NCBI RefSeq assembly: GCF_021869535.1
Contig: NW_026262701.1
Coordinates: 8,075,501 to 8,139,500 of the forward strand
Origin: Mytilus californianus
Lineage: Eukaryota > Mollusca > Bivalvia > Mytilida > Mytilidae
Direction: 5' to 3'
DNA length: 64,000 nt
This document shows, piece by piece, positions 32,786 through 44,088 of this stretch (positions are counted from its first letter, which is position 1; each line of letters opens with the position of its first letter). A program made the position numbers and the translations under genes. Below the pieces are notes generated by a model. The model did no database searches, was not told the DNA's origin, and saw only the letters and a list, made by a program, of their open reading frames with translations.

Positions 32786-33240
32786 ATAGCATGCCCTAGA
32801 TAAATAAAATTCAAATTTCCTGGAGGACCAACTTCAGTTTATTTTTCTACTGGCTGTATACCTCTCTGGAACATGCCAATTATCCGTATATGTATGCAGC
32901 TATATCAGAGAAGTTCAGCGAAAAAATACCAAAGGAATCGATTGATATGCAGCAAAGATTAGCACTTTTGAAATTATTAATAAGTTACTAAAGCTATTCA
33001 AACGGACCTTATTCCGATATAAACATTAAATGCGAATACATCGAGAAGACCTCAAATACATGTACATAAATCGAGAGGACCTATTCTTAAAATGAAAAAA
33101 AAATATAGTAAACATCTTGTAACGGATAGCCTATTTTATATAAAAATACGTATCTTTAGATTTTTTTAAACTGCACAGATACAACTTTATATCAGTAATT
33201 AACGAAAAGACAATAGCAATATACTATCATGGAAAAGTCA

Positions 33241-33480
33241 AGAAGCTCATTGGCAATTCTACCTCATCTCCTTATTTTATAATGTCACATGTTTGAATTA
33301 TCAGATCTTTTGTATATATAACGATTATTACAAATATCACTCCTTCTCAATTTTCCCAAATAAGGTAATATAAAAATAAGTAGAAGTGGTATGAAGAAGA
33401 AGAAGAAGAAGAAGAAGATGTTTTATTTCCATTAAATGGGCTCACAAAGAGCATAGTACAATATAAGACATTAATAAGAC
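33241..33480 (-). repeat. SINE scrap and reverse LINE-type tail with (GAA)n
   Basis: CTCATTGGCAATTCTACCTC at 33246 is a SINE scrap. At 33393 (GAA)8 precedes GATGTTTTATTTCCATTAAA..GGGCTCACAAAG, a microsatellite-ended LINE tail read backwards. Confidence 0.5.
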
Positions 33481-33915
33481 AATAACAAAAAGAAACAAGA
33501 ATTGTCTAGTATACATACAAAGAAAAGAAAAAGCAGTTTGAACATCATGAACTACACACATATATAAATATATATAAGTATACGTTCAACAGTGTTTCCT
33601 TCCTTCTCAGGTTCACCCCAACATGAAAAAGTTCCTAAAATAAATTGGCAATGTATTGGATATTTTACTTTACTGCAAAAGCCACCAAGGGACGGTGATG
33701 CATCGCAAGGTGGGATATAGACGCACATGGTATACATGAATGTAAATAGATAATTTGGTTATGATATTATGAGCAGATGCACAAACCTGGTATGTCATCC
33801 TCGTGCCTGATGCAGAAGGGGTTGATACATATTGTAAGATGACCCGAGTGCAAGAGACCCCAAGGGACGATGCTAAATGACATTTCCAAGTTTTCATAGT
33901 ACGAAATAGAAAAAA

Positions 33916-34190
33916 GGTATGATTGCCAATGAGACAACTATTCACCAGAGACCAAATGATATAGACTTTAGCAACTATAGGTCACAGTAAAGTGAAAACC
34001 CCATACCGTATAGTCGGCTATAAAAGGCCCAAACATGAAAAATATAAAACAATTCAAGTGAGAAAACTAACGGCCCAATTTATATCAAAACAATTTACGA
34101 AAAACAAATATGACAGACATGAACCAACGACTACCACTGACTTACAGGCTTCTGACGGGGGACTGGCACATATAAGTCTGTCATGTCTGT
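33916..34190 (+). repeat. SINE-like element, long copy
   Basis: GGTATGATTGCCAATGAGAC is followed in order by CACCAGAGACCAAATGATAT, ACCGTATAGTCGGCTATAAA, GAAAACTAACGGCCCAATTT and CTTACAGGCTTCTGACGGGG. It is one of the best preserved members here and shows the family is at least ~270 bp long. Confidence 0.75.
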
Positions 34191-34516
34191 GAGTCATGAA
34201 CTGATTTAAAATAAGTCTGGAATCATCAGTCCTACCATGCATTGAAACGGTTACAGAAGAATTCACTCATCTTTATTTTATTGGAAAAGTTTCTTAAATT
34301 AATCAAAATTGGATTTAATCTTCTCATTAAATTTTGTTTGATCAAAAGACTAAAATGATGAATTCATGTATTGATAAAGTTTTTTGAAAGAACTATGGAT
34401 ACTCCCTGGCCAAATATGATAATTTCCTGGACTCACCAGTAGTAATCCTCAAGTAAGAACACTGCCGTTGTCATGAAATAGAAGTTACTTCATAAGATTA
34501 GTTCCAAATGGAACAT

Positions 34517-34620
34517 TTATTCTGGAATATTATTTCCACTCAAACAAATATTCTGGAATATTATTTCCACTCAAACAAATATTCTGGAATATTATTTCCA
34601 CTCAAACAAATATTACAGTA
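34517..34620. repeat. 34-bp tandem repeat, three copies
   Basis: ATTCTGGAATATTATTTCCA+CTCAAACAAAT occurs three times. The flanks (TTCCAAATGGAAC and ATTCCGAATGGAATAAA) are short palindromes of related sequence. Confidence 0.88.
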
Positions 34621-34942
34621 TTTATTCCGAATGGAATAAAGGGTATATCATATTTGTTACAACAGAAACAAGTATTATTGCATTGTTTATAACAAAGTTT
34701 CCAGGGGAACTTCTGTTATGCTGAACAAATACACGCTGACACCTTCTCCAGACAGTGGTCACTTATAAACGTCCTTTTAAAGTTAACAATTAGTAGCAGA
34801 CAAGCATATTGTTTCATTAATGTCCACATTCAAGTGAATATATCTTTTAAAAGTAAACTTATGCTATATTCTTATGGCATCAAACAATATGACATGAACA
34901 TATTTATTTTTACATCCATAGGGATTAGATATAGATACGAGG

Positions 34943-34976
34943 AGGATTGTTAGAGCTTTTAAGCTCACAATCCTAG
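34943..34976. repeat. Short hairpin
   Basis: AGGATTGTTAGAGCTT pairs with AAGCTCACAATCCT almost perfectly. Confidence 0.7.
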
Positions 34977-35159
34977 AGCATCGTCCCTTGGTGTCTGTTG
35001 CAGCTAAACAATCATTTATATTTATATTTATACATTTCCAACAAAATATTTTTATATCAAGTGAGAAAAAAAAAGTTTGCCACATCTCTGGAGTAGCAAC
35101 TCTTAAATACTTTTTATTTAACATATAATACCTGTATGACTTTATTTCAATAAGTGAAG

Positions 35160-35276
35160 TTTATTATATGAATGTCATGTAAAATACTGTATGTTGTATC
35201 AATTATATATGTTATGTGTATATGCCCCCCTGGGGACCTAATTTGGAAAATAAAACTTATCTTATCTTATCTTATA
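35160..35276 (+). mobile_element. LINE 3' tail with (CTTAT)n end
   Basis: CCCCCCTGGGGACCTAATTT..GGAAAATAAAACTTATCTTATCTTATCTTAT is the typical '..cctaattGGAATAAA(TCTTA)n' end of a mollusc LINE, as at 16800-16860. Confidence 0.65.
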
Positions 35277-35689
35277 ACAATTATGACAGGGATTTCTATC
35301 CTTCCAGGGAATTCTTCTGTAGGACAACTGAAGTACTCTAGGTATTTGTTATCTGACATGAAGAACATATGCTTTACTGGTCTGTACATTATCATTTTAG
35401 CTTCAATTCAAATAACCTACTTTTTTTACCTCATAAGTCATCATAACTATTGCCATCAGTTTTATACACAGTTTTAATACTTATCAAAGGAAGGTCCCTT
35501 TTGATTTTAGTGAAATATAGAAAACAATTGAAATTTATAAAAACAATGTTAAAAAAGACACTCACGTTTAGGAAACATCTTTTCATGCAAGACTTTAAAC
35601 CAAAAATACTAAATGTTTACGTATGTATAGTACAAAATACTATATGCTATTCAAAATGGATTCCCAATGTGAAAAAAATATTTTTATGA

Positions 35690-36869
35690 TTTATTAATTT
35701 GCATTGGGAGGATATTTTCCTGCAATAATTTTAATTTTAGTTTAGTTTTTGTTTAAATTCACAAATGGTGTAACATCTTGTTTTGCTATCATTTACATGA
35801 AAATTAAAATATGTATAACAAGTCCAAGTTAAGTACAGTTTTTTAGGCCCATAGAATTAAAATTCAATAAGCAATCATAATAAAATGGTTTATCTTTTGA
35901 TAAACACATGAAAGAGTTTTATGCCCATAATATTAAAATCCAATCTTTATAAAATAATGGTTTCGTTAAAAAAACAATTATCTAGTAGTCTTGGTCGTTA
36001 AAAAAATGAAGCAGCGTGCAACAGATTGTCATGAAATAAATATATAAATTATCGAAATGAATTGGAAAAATCTGACATAAGATAAACTTGGTAGAAATCC
36101 AATCATCAAATACCTTTTCGGTAATTGCGAAGAACAAATAAAAAATTTTGAAATCATGTTGCATGAATATTTATTTAACATATGTTTCTTACCAGGATAT
36201 TAATTTATTAATAAACTGCTTTGCAGTTAATTTTTTATTGCAAGTTGCTGCAATGTAAGCCCCCCCCCCCTTTTCCAAGAATAACAATTGGTCAATTTTT
36301 TGTCAGTTTCCGGCAGTTTTATGCATTAAATGTTTTTTCATGCGGATCCGATTTCATGGATATAGACACGAGACTTTTTTTTATAAGTGAAAGTGATTTC
36401 GTTAACAACTGCGTTGTTTTATAAAACAGAATTTACAGCCAGATATATTTAATTTTTAAAATTTTATCTACATTTACCAAACTTTCTCAAGACAGTTTCA
36501 TAAAAAAAAAGGGTTAATATCATTTTCATACATTCTCTAATGATCTTATCAGGTTTATTCACCTTTGTTCTGAAAATCGATGTGTTACATTTACTTTGGG
36601 ATTTAGGAAACGCTTATTGTATGTAAGATTTTGGGGATGCAAGTTCAATCAAATATAATTTGACTCATCCTTCTCAAATATGTTTCAATGTAGAGAATCT
36701 TCCCAATGTTACAAGTTACATAGGACTATCGACATTTCTTTACTTTCTGTGGACCTTTTTATTCATACCATCAGATCACATATAATTTTTGGCAAGTTCC
36801 TATTTTCACAGTGTTATATATGTCTTATATTAATATTTTTTATAGAATCTGTTTTATTAATGCTTTTTT
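35690..36869. other. Gene-free AT-rich stretch
   Basis: No exon, repeat array or RNA gene recognised. A C-run lies at 36261. Confidence 0.5.
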
Positions 36870-36978
36870 ACACATATTCTAATGGCTCTAGTCTGGCTGT
36901 GGCTTAAGATCATGAAATAAGTTGATTTAAATTATCTATAATTAGATATGATTCTCAAAATCATTCGTGTTTTACAGA
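36870..36978 (+). repeat. LINE/SINE tail fragment
   Basis: GGCTCTAGTCTGGCTGTGGC is followed by TTAAGATCATGAAATAAGTT and a TATGATTCTCAAAATCATTC block; it matches 16665-16770. Confidence 0.6.
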
Positions 36979-37034
36979 CTCTTCAGGATCAGTTTCTTCA
37001 AAAGTGGTTTAGTAATATTGATAACTCGTCTCGT

Positions 37035-37577
37035 GGCGATGAGTTACGGAGTATATATCTCCCAATTGATACGATATTCCCGGGCTTGTGTTTCCTATCA
37101 TGATTTCCTTGATAGAGGATTGCTGCTCACAAGGAAGCTATTAAACCAAGAGTTCCAAATGGTGAAGTTGAAGTCATCCCTTCGTAAATTTTACGGACGC
37201 CATCACGAGTTGGTTGACCGTTATGGAATAACCGTTTCACAGATGATATCGGATATGTTCCTTATGTCGTAACTACAATACCCTCCCTTTTCACGAATGT
37301 GACTTACCGAATTAGACTATTTACTGGATTTGTAATAACATAAGTAACACGACGGGTGCCACATGTGGAGCAGGATCTGCTTACCCTTCCGGAGCACCTG
37401 AGATCACCCCCAGTTTTTGGTGGGGTTCGTGTTGCTTAGTCTTTGGTTTTCTATGTTGTGTCATCTGTACTACTGTTTGTCTGTTTATCTTTTTATTTTT
37501 GGCCATGGCGTTGTCGGTTTGTTTTCGATCTATGAGTTTGACTGTCCCTCTGGTATCTTTCGTCCCTCTTTTATAAG
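37035..37577 (+). mobile_element. Reverse-transcriptase retroelement, C-terminus and 3' tail, copy 3
   Basis: An open frame from 37035 to the stop at 37272 encodes YGVYISQLIRYSRAC, then DFLDRGLLLTRKLLNQ, LRKFYGRHHELVDRYG and SQMISDMF, a protein end I know from many mollusc RT elements whose class I cannot assign. A non-coding tail follows, with CCCAGTTTTTGGTGGGGTTC and GGCCATGGCGTTGTCGGTTT, ending near 37577. The copies at 14816 and 26521 share it. The RT palm domain itself is absent, so the copy is 5'-truncated. Confidence 0.75.
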
Positions 37578-37619
37578 TTATTTAAAGCTCTGTTTGGTTG
37601 CGATCAACAATCCCTGAAT

Positions 37620-39455
37620 GACATACTAGTATATGCAAGAGAATAGTAAACCTTTTCTTCGTGATTAAGTACGACCTCTTGATTGGTTGTATTCAATAAT
37701 TCGTTTCATTATCAGTGTAATGTTTATGGTTAATGCTAACCCGAATTATTCAGTCCCTCTTCGTGATCGACTCTCCCACTCGCAAGGTTAATGTAGCCAT
37801 CGTAGAACAGTGGAATATAACGACTGAACAAGTTTGAGCTTTCTAAAAAGCTGTGGACAGCTTCGCTCTATCCTAATTTAAGATAATATGTGTGCATGTG
37901 GTTGTTGATTTAGTATTGGGAATGTGGTATTTTTAGTTATTGATTGATATAAAATGGATGTCTTAGACTTGGAATATCAATTTTTGTATATATATTAAGA
38001 TGAACTTTTCTGAAATTTTAAACTGGCTGTTTAGTGTTTAGTTGTCAATATGTTTTTGTGGAGTGTGGTTTCCTAGTTCTTACAGCTGGTCATTGACTTG
38101 CGACTTTGATTGCTAGTTCTGTATATAAATTATTTAGATATATATGAATGTTTAGGTATGTTGATTAAGAGTAACATGATTTCGAGTGATGAACACAATA
38201 ACAATCAAAACCAATCTACTGTCAAGCAGTTGGCCAGGATCCCAGGCTAGGTCACTTCATATCCATATATTTGGTCAGTGATAAATTAAGAAGTCAATTA
38301 CTAATAACACCTTAGCCATGTGGAATCCTAGTTTTACCTTGTACAATCTCACCAGGTGACAATTGATAAAAACGTACCCTTTTCTACATACAGTTGCTGA
38401 AAAGGGGACGACCATTTGATATTCTGACGGAAGCCAGAAGGGGTTTTTTCATCTGTTGCTACCTGGGAATATTATACTGTCAATCACGATTTTAAAATGT
38501 TCCAGTTGCTACGAATTCTATTTATTTTTTTTTTTTGTTAAATTTATTTAACTTTTGTACAAAATTATTTCCTGCATTTTGAGATGCAGATTTTTCCTTT
38601 TCATCTTGCCGTGAAACAAACGAAAAACAGACACGATAATAAGCAAACAGAAAACAGGTTCCGGATTTGGACAGGTATATTAAGTACACAAAGCTGAGTC
38701 CTCAAACGTAACGTCTTCAAATTACTTCAATCATTTACGACGTCGGCATTTTCCCCCAGAAAACAAACGCGTAACAAAAACACTGGACACTTAGTTTATC
38801 ACATAGCTTTAAACATACACGTTCAACATATTTCTTCCTTTTTAACAACAAAGTGCAGCATATGCACATTCTTGAAATATAAATATGGACCCTATTCAGA
38901 AAATAGCGTTAAAACGTCATTTCTTTAAATTGTAACATAATAGCTGGACATTAAAAAAATTCAGGTGTTCAGACTGGACTATCGAATCATTCATATTTTG
39001 CAGATTTTTTTAAACCTCATGTTATGCACATTTGGAATATCAAGCTATTTTGAAATAAAAAAATAGCAATTAAATATTTTTTCTTACCGATTCTTCCATT
39101 TTCGAATATTAATCCTTCCAAATTACTACCTCTTACACATAACGAACTACATTTCAAACTCATCCACCATGGCCGTTTTTGAATTTTTTTGCGGTGAATT
39201 TCGTATGACGTCATAGTCCTAATCCGAAAAATTCTATTTTACGAAAATGCGAGAAAATATGCTGAATTTGTATAAATTTTAGGTCAAAAACTCTATTTTA
39301 TGCTTATTTTATGTTACAAGTTTCACATAATTTAGCCGTTTTCTCTATGTTCGTTTCATACTTTATAGATTTAATTTTGATAACTTTATAAGTAATGTGG
39401 ATTTTAATGGCTAGCATTCATCATTTTATCATAAAAAAAACTTCCTATTTAAAAT
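37620..39455. other. Gene-free stretch before the 39.5-kb exon
   Basis: It contains a dispersed-repeat scrap at 38396 (TGAAAAGGGGACGACCATTT). A TGACGTCA site at 39206, ~250 bp before the candidate ATG, could be part of a promoter, but nothing more specific is visible. Confidence 0.45.
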
Positions 39456-39611
39456 ATGTTTTCATATAAAAATACTTTTAAAAGCGCATTTTACAGTTGC
39501 CTTCAACTTTGTGCACGCCGTCATACATGTATAAGCAGCAAATTGAATGTATTAGCTGGATCCAAACCCATTTCTAAGGTGGAACAGGATATTACGGCAC
39601 AAAATAAAATG
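39456..39611 (+). CDS. Candidate first coding exon with mitochondrial-type presequence
   Basis: The ATG at 39456 opens 52 codons ending exactly at AAAATG|GTAAGC, a good donor in phase 0. The first ~40 residues (MFSYKNTFKSAFYSCL.. through ..NVLAGSK) contain Lys, Arg, Ser and Phe but no Asp or Glu, as in a mitochondrial targeting peptide. The rest (PISKVEQDITAQNKM) is a hydrophilic helix that would suit the start of a mature domain. It faintly recalls the helix before the CPYC strand of mitochondrial glutaredoxins, but no active-site exon is found downstream. Genomic continuation past the donor reaches a stop after about 30 codons. Confidence 0.45.
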
Positions 39612-40777
39612 GTAAGCAAGAAGATTTTGTCTTATTCGGTAGGAATAAAACTTCCACATTTTATGAAACAAAATATCGTACTTGCTCTGAAGTATGTATT
39701 TTAAAAAGAAAAATATATAAAATTACTGAAGGATTCTAGGTGAAATATTACCTCTACCAATAAACACCCTAGAAGTGTCATCCATTGGTAGTAGTTTGAC
39801 CTTTCACACTGGTAAAAATGAAAGCTAACACCATCCAGAAATGAACTATTGAATAAAAACATTCCTTATCTCTCTACTTTATATTAAACACCACTCTCAA
39901 CATGCCATAATTGTCCTGATTTACAATAAAAAGAAAATATTATCCTCCACACACATGGTAATGAAAATACTGAGATATAATTTACAATTCAGTTGAAATA
40001 ATAAGAGGCATAAAAAAGTTCTAAGGTTCACGTATTGACTTTTTTAAAAAAAAAAGCAACTTGTTATTGTGTTGCCAAAGATAAGGGTAAATTGGATAGC
40101 CCCCTGTCACGTATGATATCGTTAATTATCGCGGGATTTAAACTAAAACGCACATATAATTTCGAGATCAGGGTTGATAAGTCGCTTATGTGAAAATGGT
40201 CTATTAACTAAAACTAAATGTTCAAATGAAATGCCTTTTATGTATATTACATTTCTGATTTTTCTTAATTTTATCGGAATATTAGAAATTACGCTTCTTA
40301 CCAACAGCGGATCCAGTGATCTGAGTTTTTGTAAGCTTAGTATCTAAAGATTTAGGTTATATTCAATTTTAAAACTTTATTTCTTTTTTTGATTGCTTTG
40401 ATATTTTTTTTATAATTTTTGGTTATTTTTTGTTATTAATATTCTCATAATAACATTAACAATGCCAATAGTTTAGTATACATGTATGCATTGGTTCAAT
40501 AATTTCGATAACATTAAAATTACAAGAAACTCGTTTCATATGACTTAAAGAAATACTCCCGAATAGCCCGTTTGACATCAAACATTATGGAACACAGCTT
40601 AATAGCTTCGTATTCTAAAAAGCATTAAACAAACGTCAACAGATAAAATATAATCGCTATGTTCAATTTTAAATGACTCAACGAAGTATTTATTCTTAAC
40701 AAGGAAAGTTCATAAGTTACTTTATCGCACCTCGGGTATATTGTGACGTTATGATTGGTTTAACGCCGTCACGTGGT

Positions 40778-41060
40778 GACCCCCTATGGATCCGTAAGGG
40801 GTCAGTAGATTTCTAATGGGGTTCATGACATCACGTTTACTATTAATGGTGACGTCATCGATTAATGTTTTTGTTTCATTGCTTTTTCTTCATAACTTAG
40901 CAGGAATAGTCCCGTGTGCGATAAATTCGTTATAAGGTTCACAACTCACCCTCTACGGATCCATAGAGGGTTGGTAAAATCAATAGGAGATTCGGCCTTC
41001 GGTCTCGCCCCCTATGGATTTTACTAACCCTCTATGGATCCGTATTGGGTCAGTAGCAAA
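40778..41060. repeat. Hairpin (34-bp arms) and related GGATCC palindromes
   Basis: The arm 40954-40987 (TACGGATCCATAGAGGGTTG..) pairs with 41011-41044 around a loop containing CGGCCTTCGG. A smaller hairpin at 40778-40803 (GACCCC..CTATGGATCCGTA..GGGGTC) shares the CTATGGATCCGTA and GGGTCAGTAG sequences. Confidence 0.82.
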
Positions 41061-41151
41061 CCGTATAACTTATAATAAGAGCAAAAATACTGAAAATTCG
41101 CCAAAATTGTGGTCAGTAGCAATTCGTTAGCGTCATACAGTATAAATAAAT

Positions 41152-41600
41152 AGATGTGATACTGTTGCCAATGATAAAACTATCCACAGACAAAAGGACG
41201 AGGATGTAATCAGATATGGGTAATTTTTCGACCTTAAACAATGAGCAAAACCCATTCCGTATGGTAAAATTGAGAATGGAAATAGGGAATGTGTCAAAGA
41301 TACAACAACCCGATCACAGAGCAGAAACCAGCCTAAGGCCCCTAATGGGTCTTCAACACAGCGAGCAAATCCCGCATCCGGAGGCGGGCTTCAGCTGGCC
41401 CCTAAACCAAAATGTGTACTAGTTCAGTGAAAATGGACGTCACAATAAACTCCGAAACATTAAAATTAAAAAAAAACATACAAGACTAACAAAGGCCAGT
41501 GGCACCTGACTTGGGACAGGCGCAAAAATGCGGCGGGGTTAAACATGTTTTGTGAGATCTCAACTCTTATCTATACCTCTAGCCAATGTAGAATAAACAA
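41152..41600 (+). repeat. SINE-like element, longest copy, diverged
   Basis: GATACTGTTGCCAATGATAA starts it. It continues with AACAATGAGCAAAACCCATT, then GGCACCTGACTTGGGACAGG and CGGCGGGGTTAAACATGTTT, the 3' landmarks of the same family. It is about 450 bp. The 68-codon frame inside is an accident of this element. Confidence 0.7.
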
Positions 41601-43766
41601 ACACACAGCAATACGCACAGTAAAAATCAGCTTAAAAGAAGTCCGAGTCCGATGTCAGAATAGGTAACAAAAGAAACTAAGCAAAATGACAATGATACAT
41701 AAATTAACAAAGGTCTACTAGCAGTTACTTAAACTGATTGAAAGATTATGTCTTCATCATATGAAAATTAAGCACAATCCCTCCCGTTAGGGGTTTAGTA
41801 TCATACCATCATAAAATATATGAGAAGAACATAACCCGTATCATGCCAACAACTGGTTTTAGAATAAATGTGTTCCTTTCAATATCGCCGAGTTTGACAG
41901 TTGAGATGTTTTAGTCTATGCTGGGACTAATATGTAAAGAAGCCAACTATAATAATTTCTTTCTAACAATTAGATTTCACATAGTTTAGACAATGCTTTA
42001 ATGTGGGGAAAATGTTATTTGAACAGATACTAGTAGCACATGCGCAGATGTGCCTTGTTTTACCAAGTCGGTGGTCGAATTTTCGTTTCGTCTTTATGAA
42101 GCAGGAAGTCTTGTTCTTTCACCACTAAGAAATTTTCAATCGGATGAATACCGTTATGGGAACGTTATGTATATACCGTATGATAGATTAACATTATAAT
42201 GTGTTAAAAAATGGATCTATAAACTGATCTAATCTAATTAAAATTACAACAACACAGCAAACACCAAGTTTAGTAACAATTCTGGTTATTGTGCATACAA
42301 AATTAAAGAGTTTTTAGTGAATCTTATATAAAGGGGAAGCACTTGCAATAACCTGACATATAGGATTTTATTTGTAACGATTTCAGACAGTTATGTCTTA
42401 CAAAATATGAAAGTCCTATCACGGAATATAATTAAAATTGTGACCTTAAAATCAAGAAGAATTTCGTCTAATTACCTGGACTATCTAGTACATGCAAAGC
42501 AACGATTCAATCCGATATAAAATATCTAAATACAAAATTCACGCGTTTAAACATTGTCGAATGCTCTCCGTATTTGCTGACGTATTTTTTTTTAATTACT
42601 AAATAATATACGAAATGTTAAAATAACACCTTTGCGTCGTGTTTCCTTGTTCTTCAGTATACGATTATTTTGGAAAAAGACTTTATCAAAATGTTATTCT
42701 TTAAAAGTCAAAGTTTTGAGTTTCAGTCATATTCTAGATAAGAAATTCATTTCAAGATTTTAACAGCAAAGATTTCAAAAGCTACAAATAAGCTGAAATT
42801 TCTACTATATCAAATTCAAATTTGAAAATTAGGTTTTTTTTTATTTATTATTAAAATCTTATTATTTTTGAAATAATTAGTTCGAAATAAATTCACAATT
42901 TCAGGAGTAAAAACATTTGCCATTTTTATGTCAAAAATTTTGACTTTGAAAAAAAGTTAAAGTTAATATCATTGCTAGTATATACTTGCATATATCGTGT
43001 TATTATGTCTCTAACGTCACAGTACCCAAATTGCACCTATTCAGCAAAAATAGCAACAAAAATCTTACAACTTTTCTACCAGACTCAAGCTAGCGACCAA
43101 TTCCAGCGACCAATCAAGCTAGCGACCAATTCTATCGACCACTAAAGTTAACAATGAGCATCAACACGTTACAGAACCATTTAGAGATATGTCTGAAAAC
43201 CACAAAATGACATTATGCTACAACGTTCTGCTAATATTTAATACGTAATATATCGCTATTAATTGTTTAATGGACAATTGTAATAAGAATAAATGCTTAT
43301 ACTTTTAGAAAGGAAACACCAATTAATTTTATTTGAATTTTACTTTTGATTCCAACAAATTAACGTGATGATCGTGTTTGCTCGAGGCTAATGCTCTAAA
43401 TTAGTTATTCAGTTTTTGAATATTTTATATGAATTTATGAATGATTTTATTCTCATAAACTAGTACATAGCTACAGAGAAAATAACAGTTCATATCTAAA
43501 ACATATTTTGTTTCGCATTTGTGAAAAATGAATAACAATATAATAGTAATACAGTTCCTCTAACCAGAAGGACAGACTTTCACTGATATGTATCATATAA
43601 ATCTACACAATTTTTCTAGTTCAACAACATTTTCAGATGAGAATACATTATTAAATTTAATAATGTTTGCAATTCCTTTACAATAATGTGGTAAATATTT
43701 TTCTCTTTCTATGTTAACAAATTTGCACGACATAATGTAGTGAAATTCATCCATCGCCAATATCTG
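41601..43766. other. Gene-free stretch
   Basis: AT-rich. A ~29-bp duplication (CAAGCTAGCGACCAATTC twice) lies at 43087-43142. No exon recognised; if the 39,456 exon is real its next exon is not here or is too short to see. Confidence 0.45.
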
Positions 43767-44088
43767 TACACTGTAAAAGTCGTGCTTAGAAATTAAACAC
43801 TTGTATACATGTTTAGATCTAAACGTGTTTAGGATTGTGTTTAATTTCTAAACACATTGCTCAGTAAGCACATAATATCTAAACATGTCTTGAATTTAAA
43901 CACTTTTAATGTCTTTAAAAATGAAAGTGTTTAGAAATTAAACACTTTTTTCTAAGCTAAACACGATTCTAAGCACAATCCTAAACACATTGTACTGAGA
44001 CACGTTTAGATCTAAACATGTAAAAAAAAGTGCACAAAAGATGTGATTAGAAATGTGTTTAGGATCTAAACACCATTTTTACAGTGTA
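43767..44088. mobile_element. 322-bp MITE built from GTGTTTA/TAAACAC repeats
   Basis: Perfect 12-bp ends, TACACTGTAAAA and TTTTACAGTGTA, delimit it and include TA at each tip, suggesting a TA target. Inside, the heptamer GTGTTTA or its complement occurs ten or more times. Long internal segments are self-complementary: CATGTTTAGATCTAAACGTG at 43808 pairs with its complement near 44008. Confidence 0.8.

Noticed and set aside
33552-33945. Two overlapping - strand ORFs (61 and 91 codons)
   Set aside because: No recognisable domain, no splice signals in phase, and partly over repeat sequence.
37417-37617. 66-codon hydrophobic ORF
   Set aside because: It lies in the non-coding 3' tail of the RT retroelement, also present at 26521 and 15180.
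41216-41422. 68-codon ORF
   Set aside because: It falls inside the SINE-like element and its frame is not shared with the other copies.
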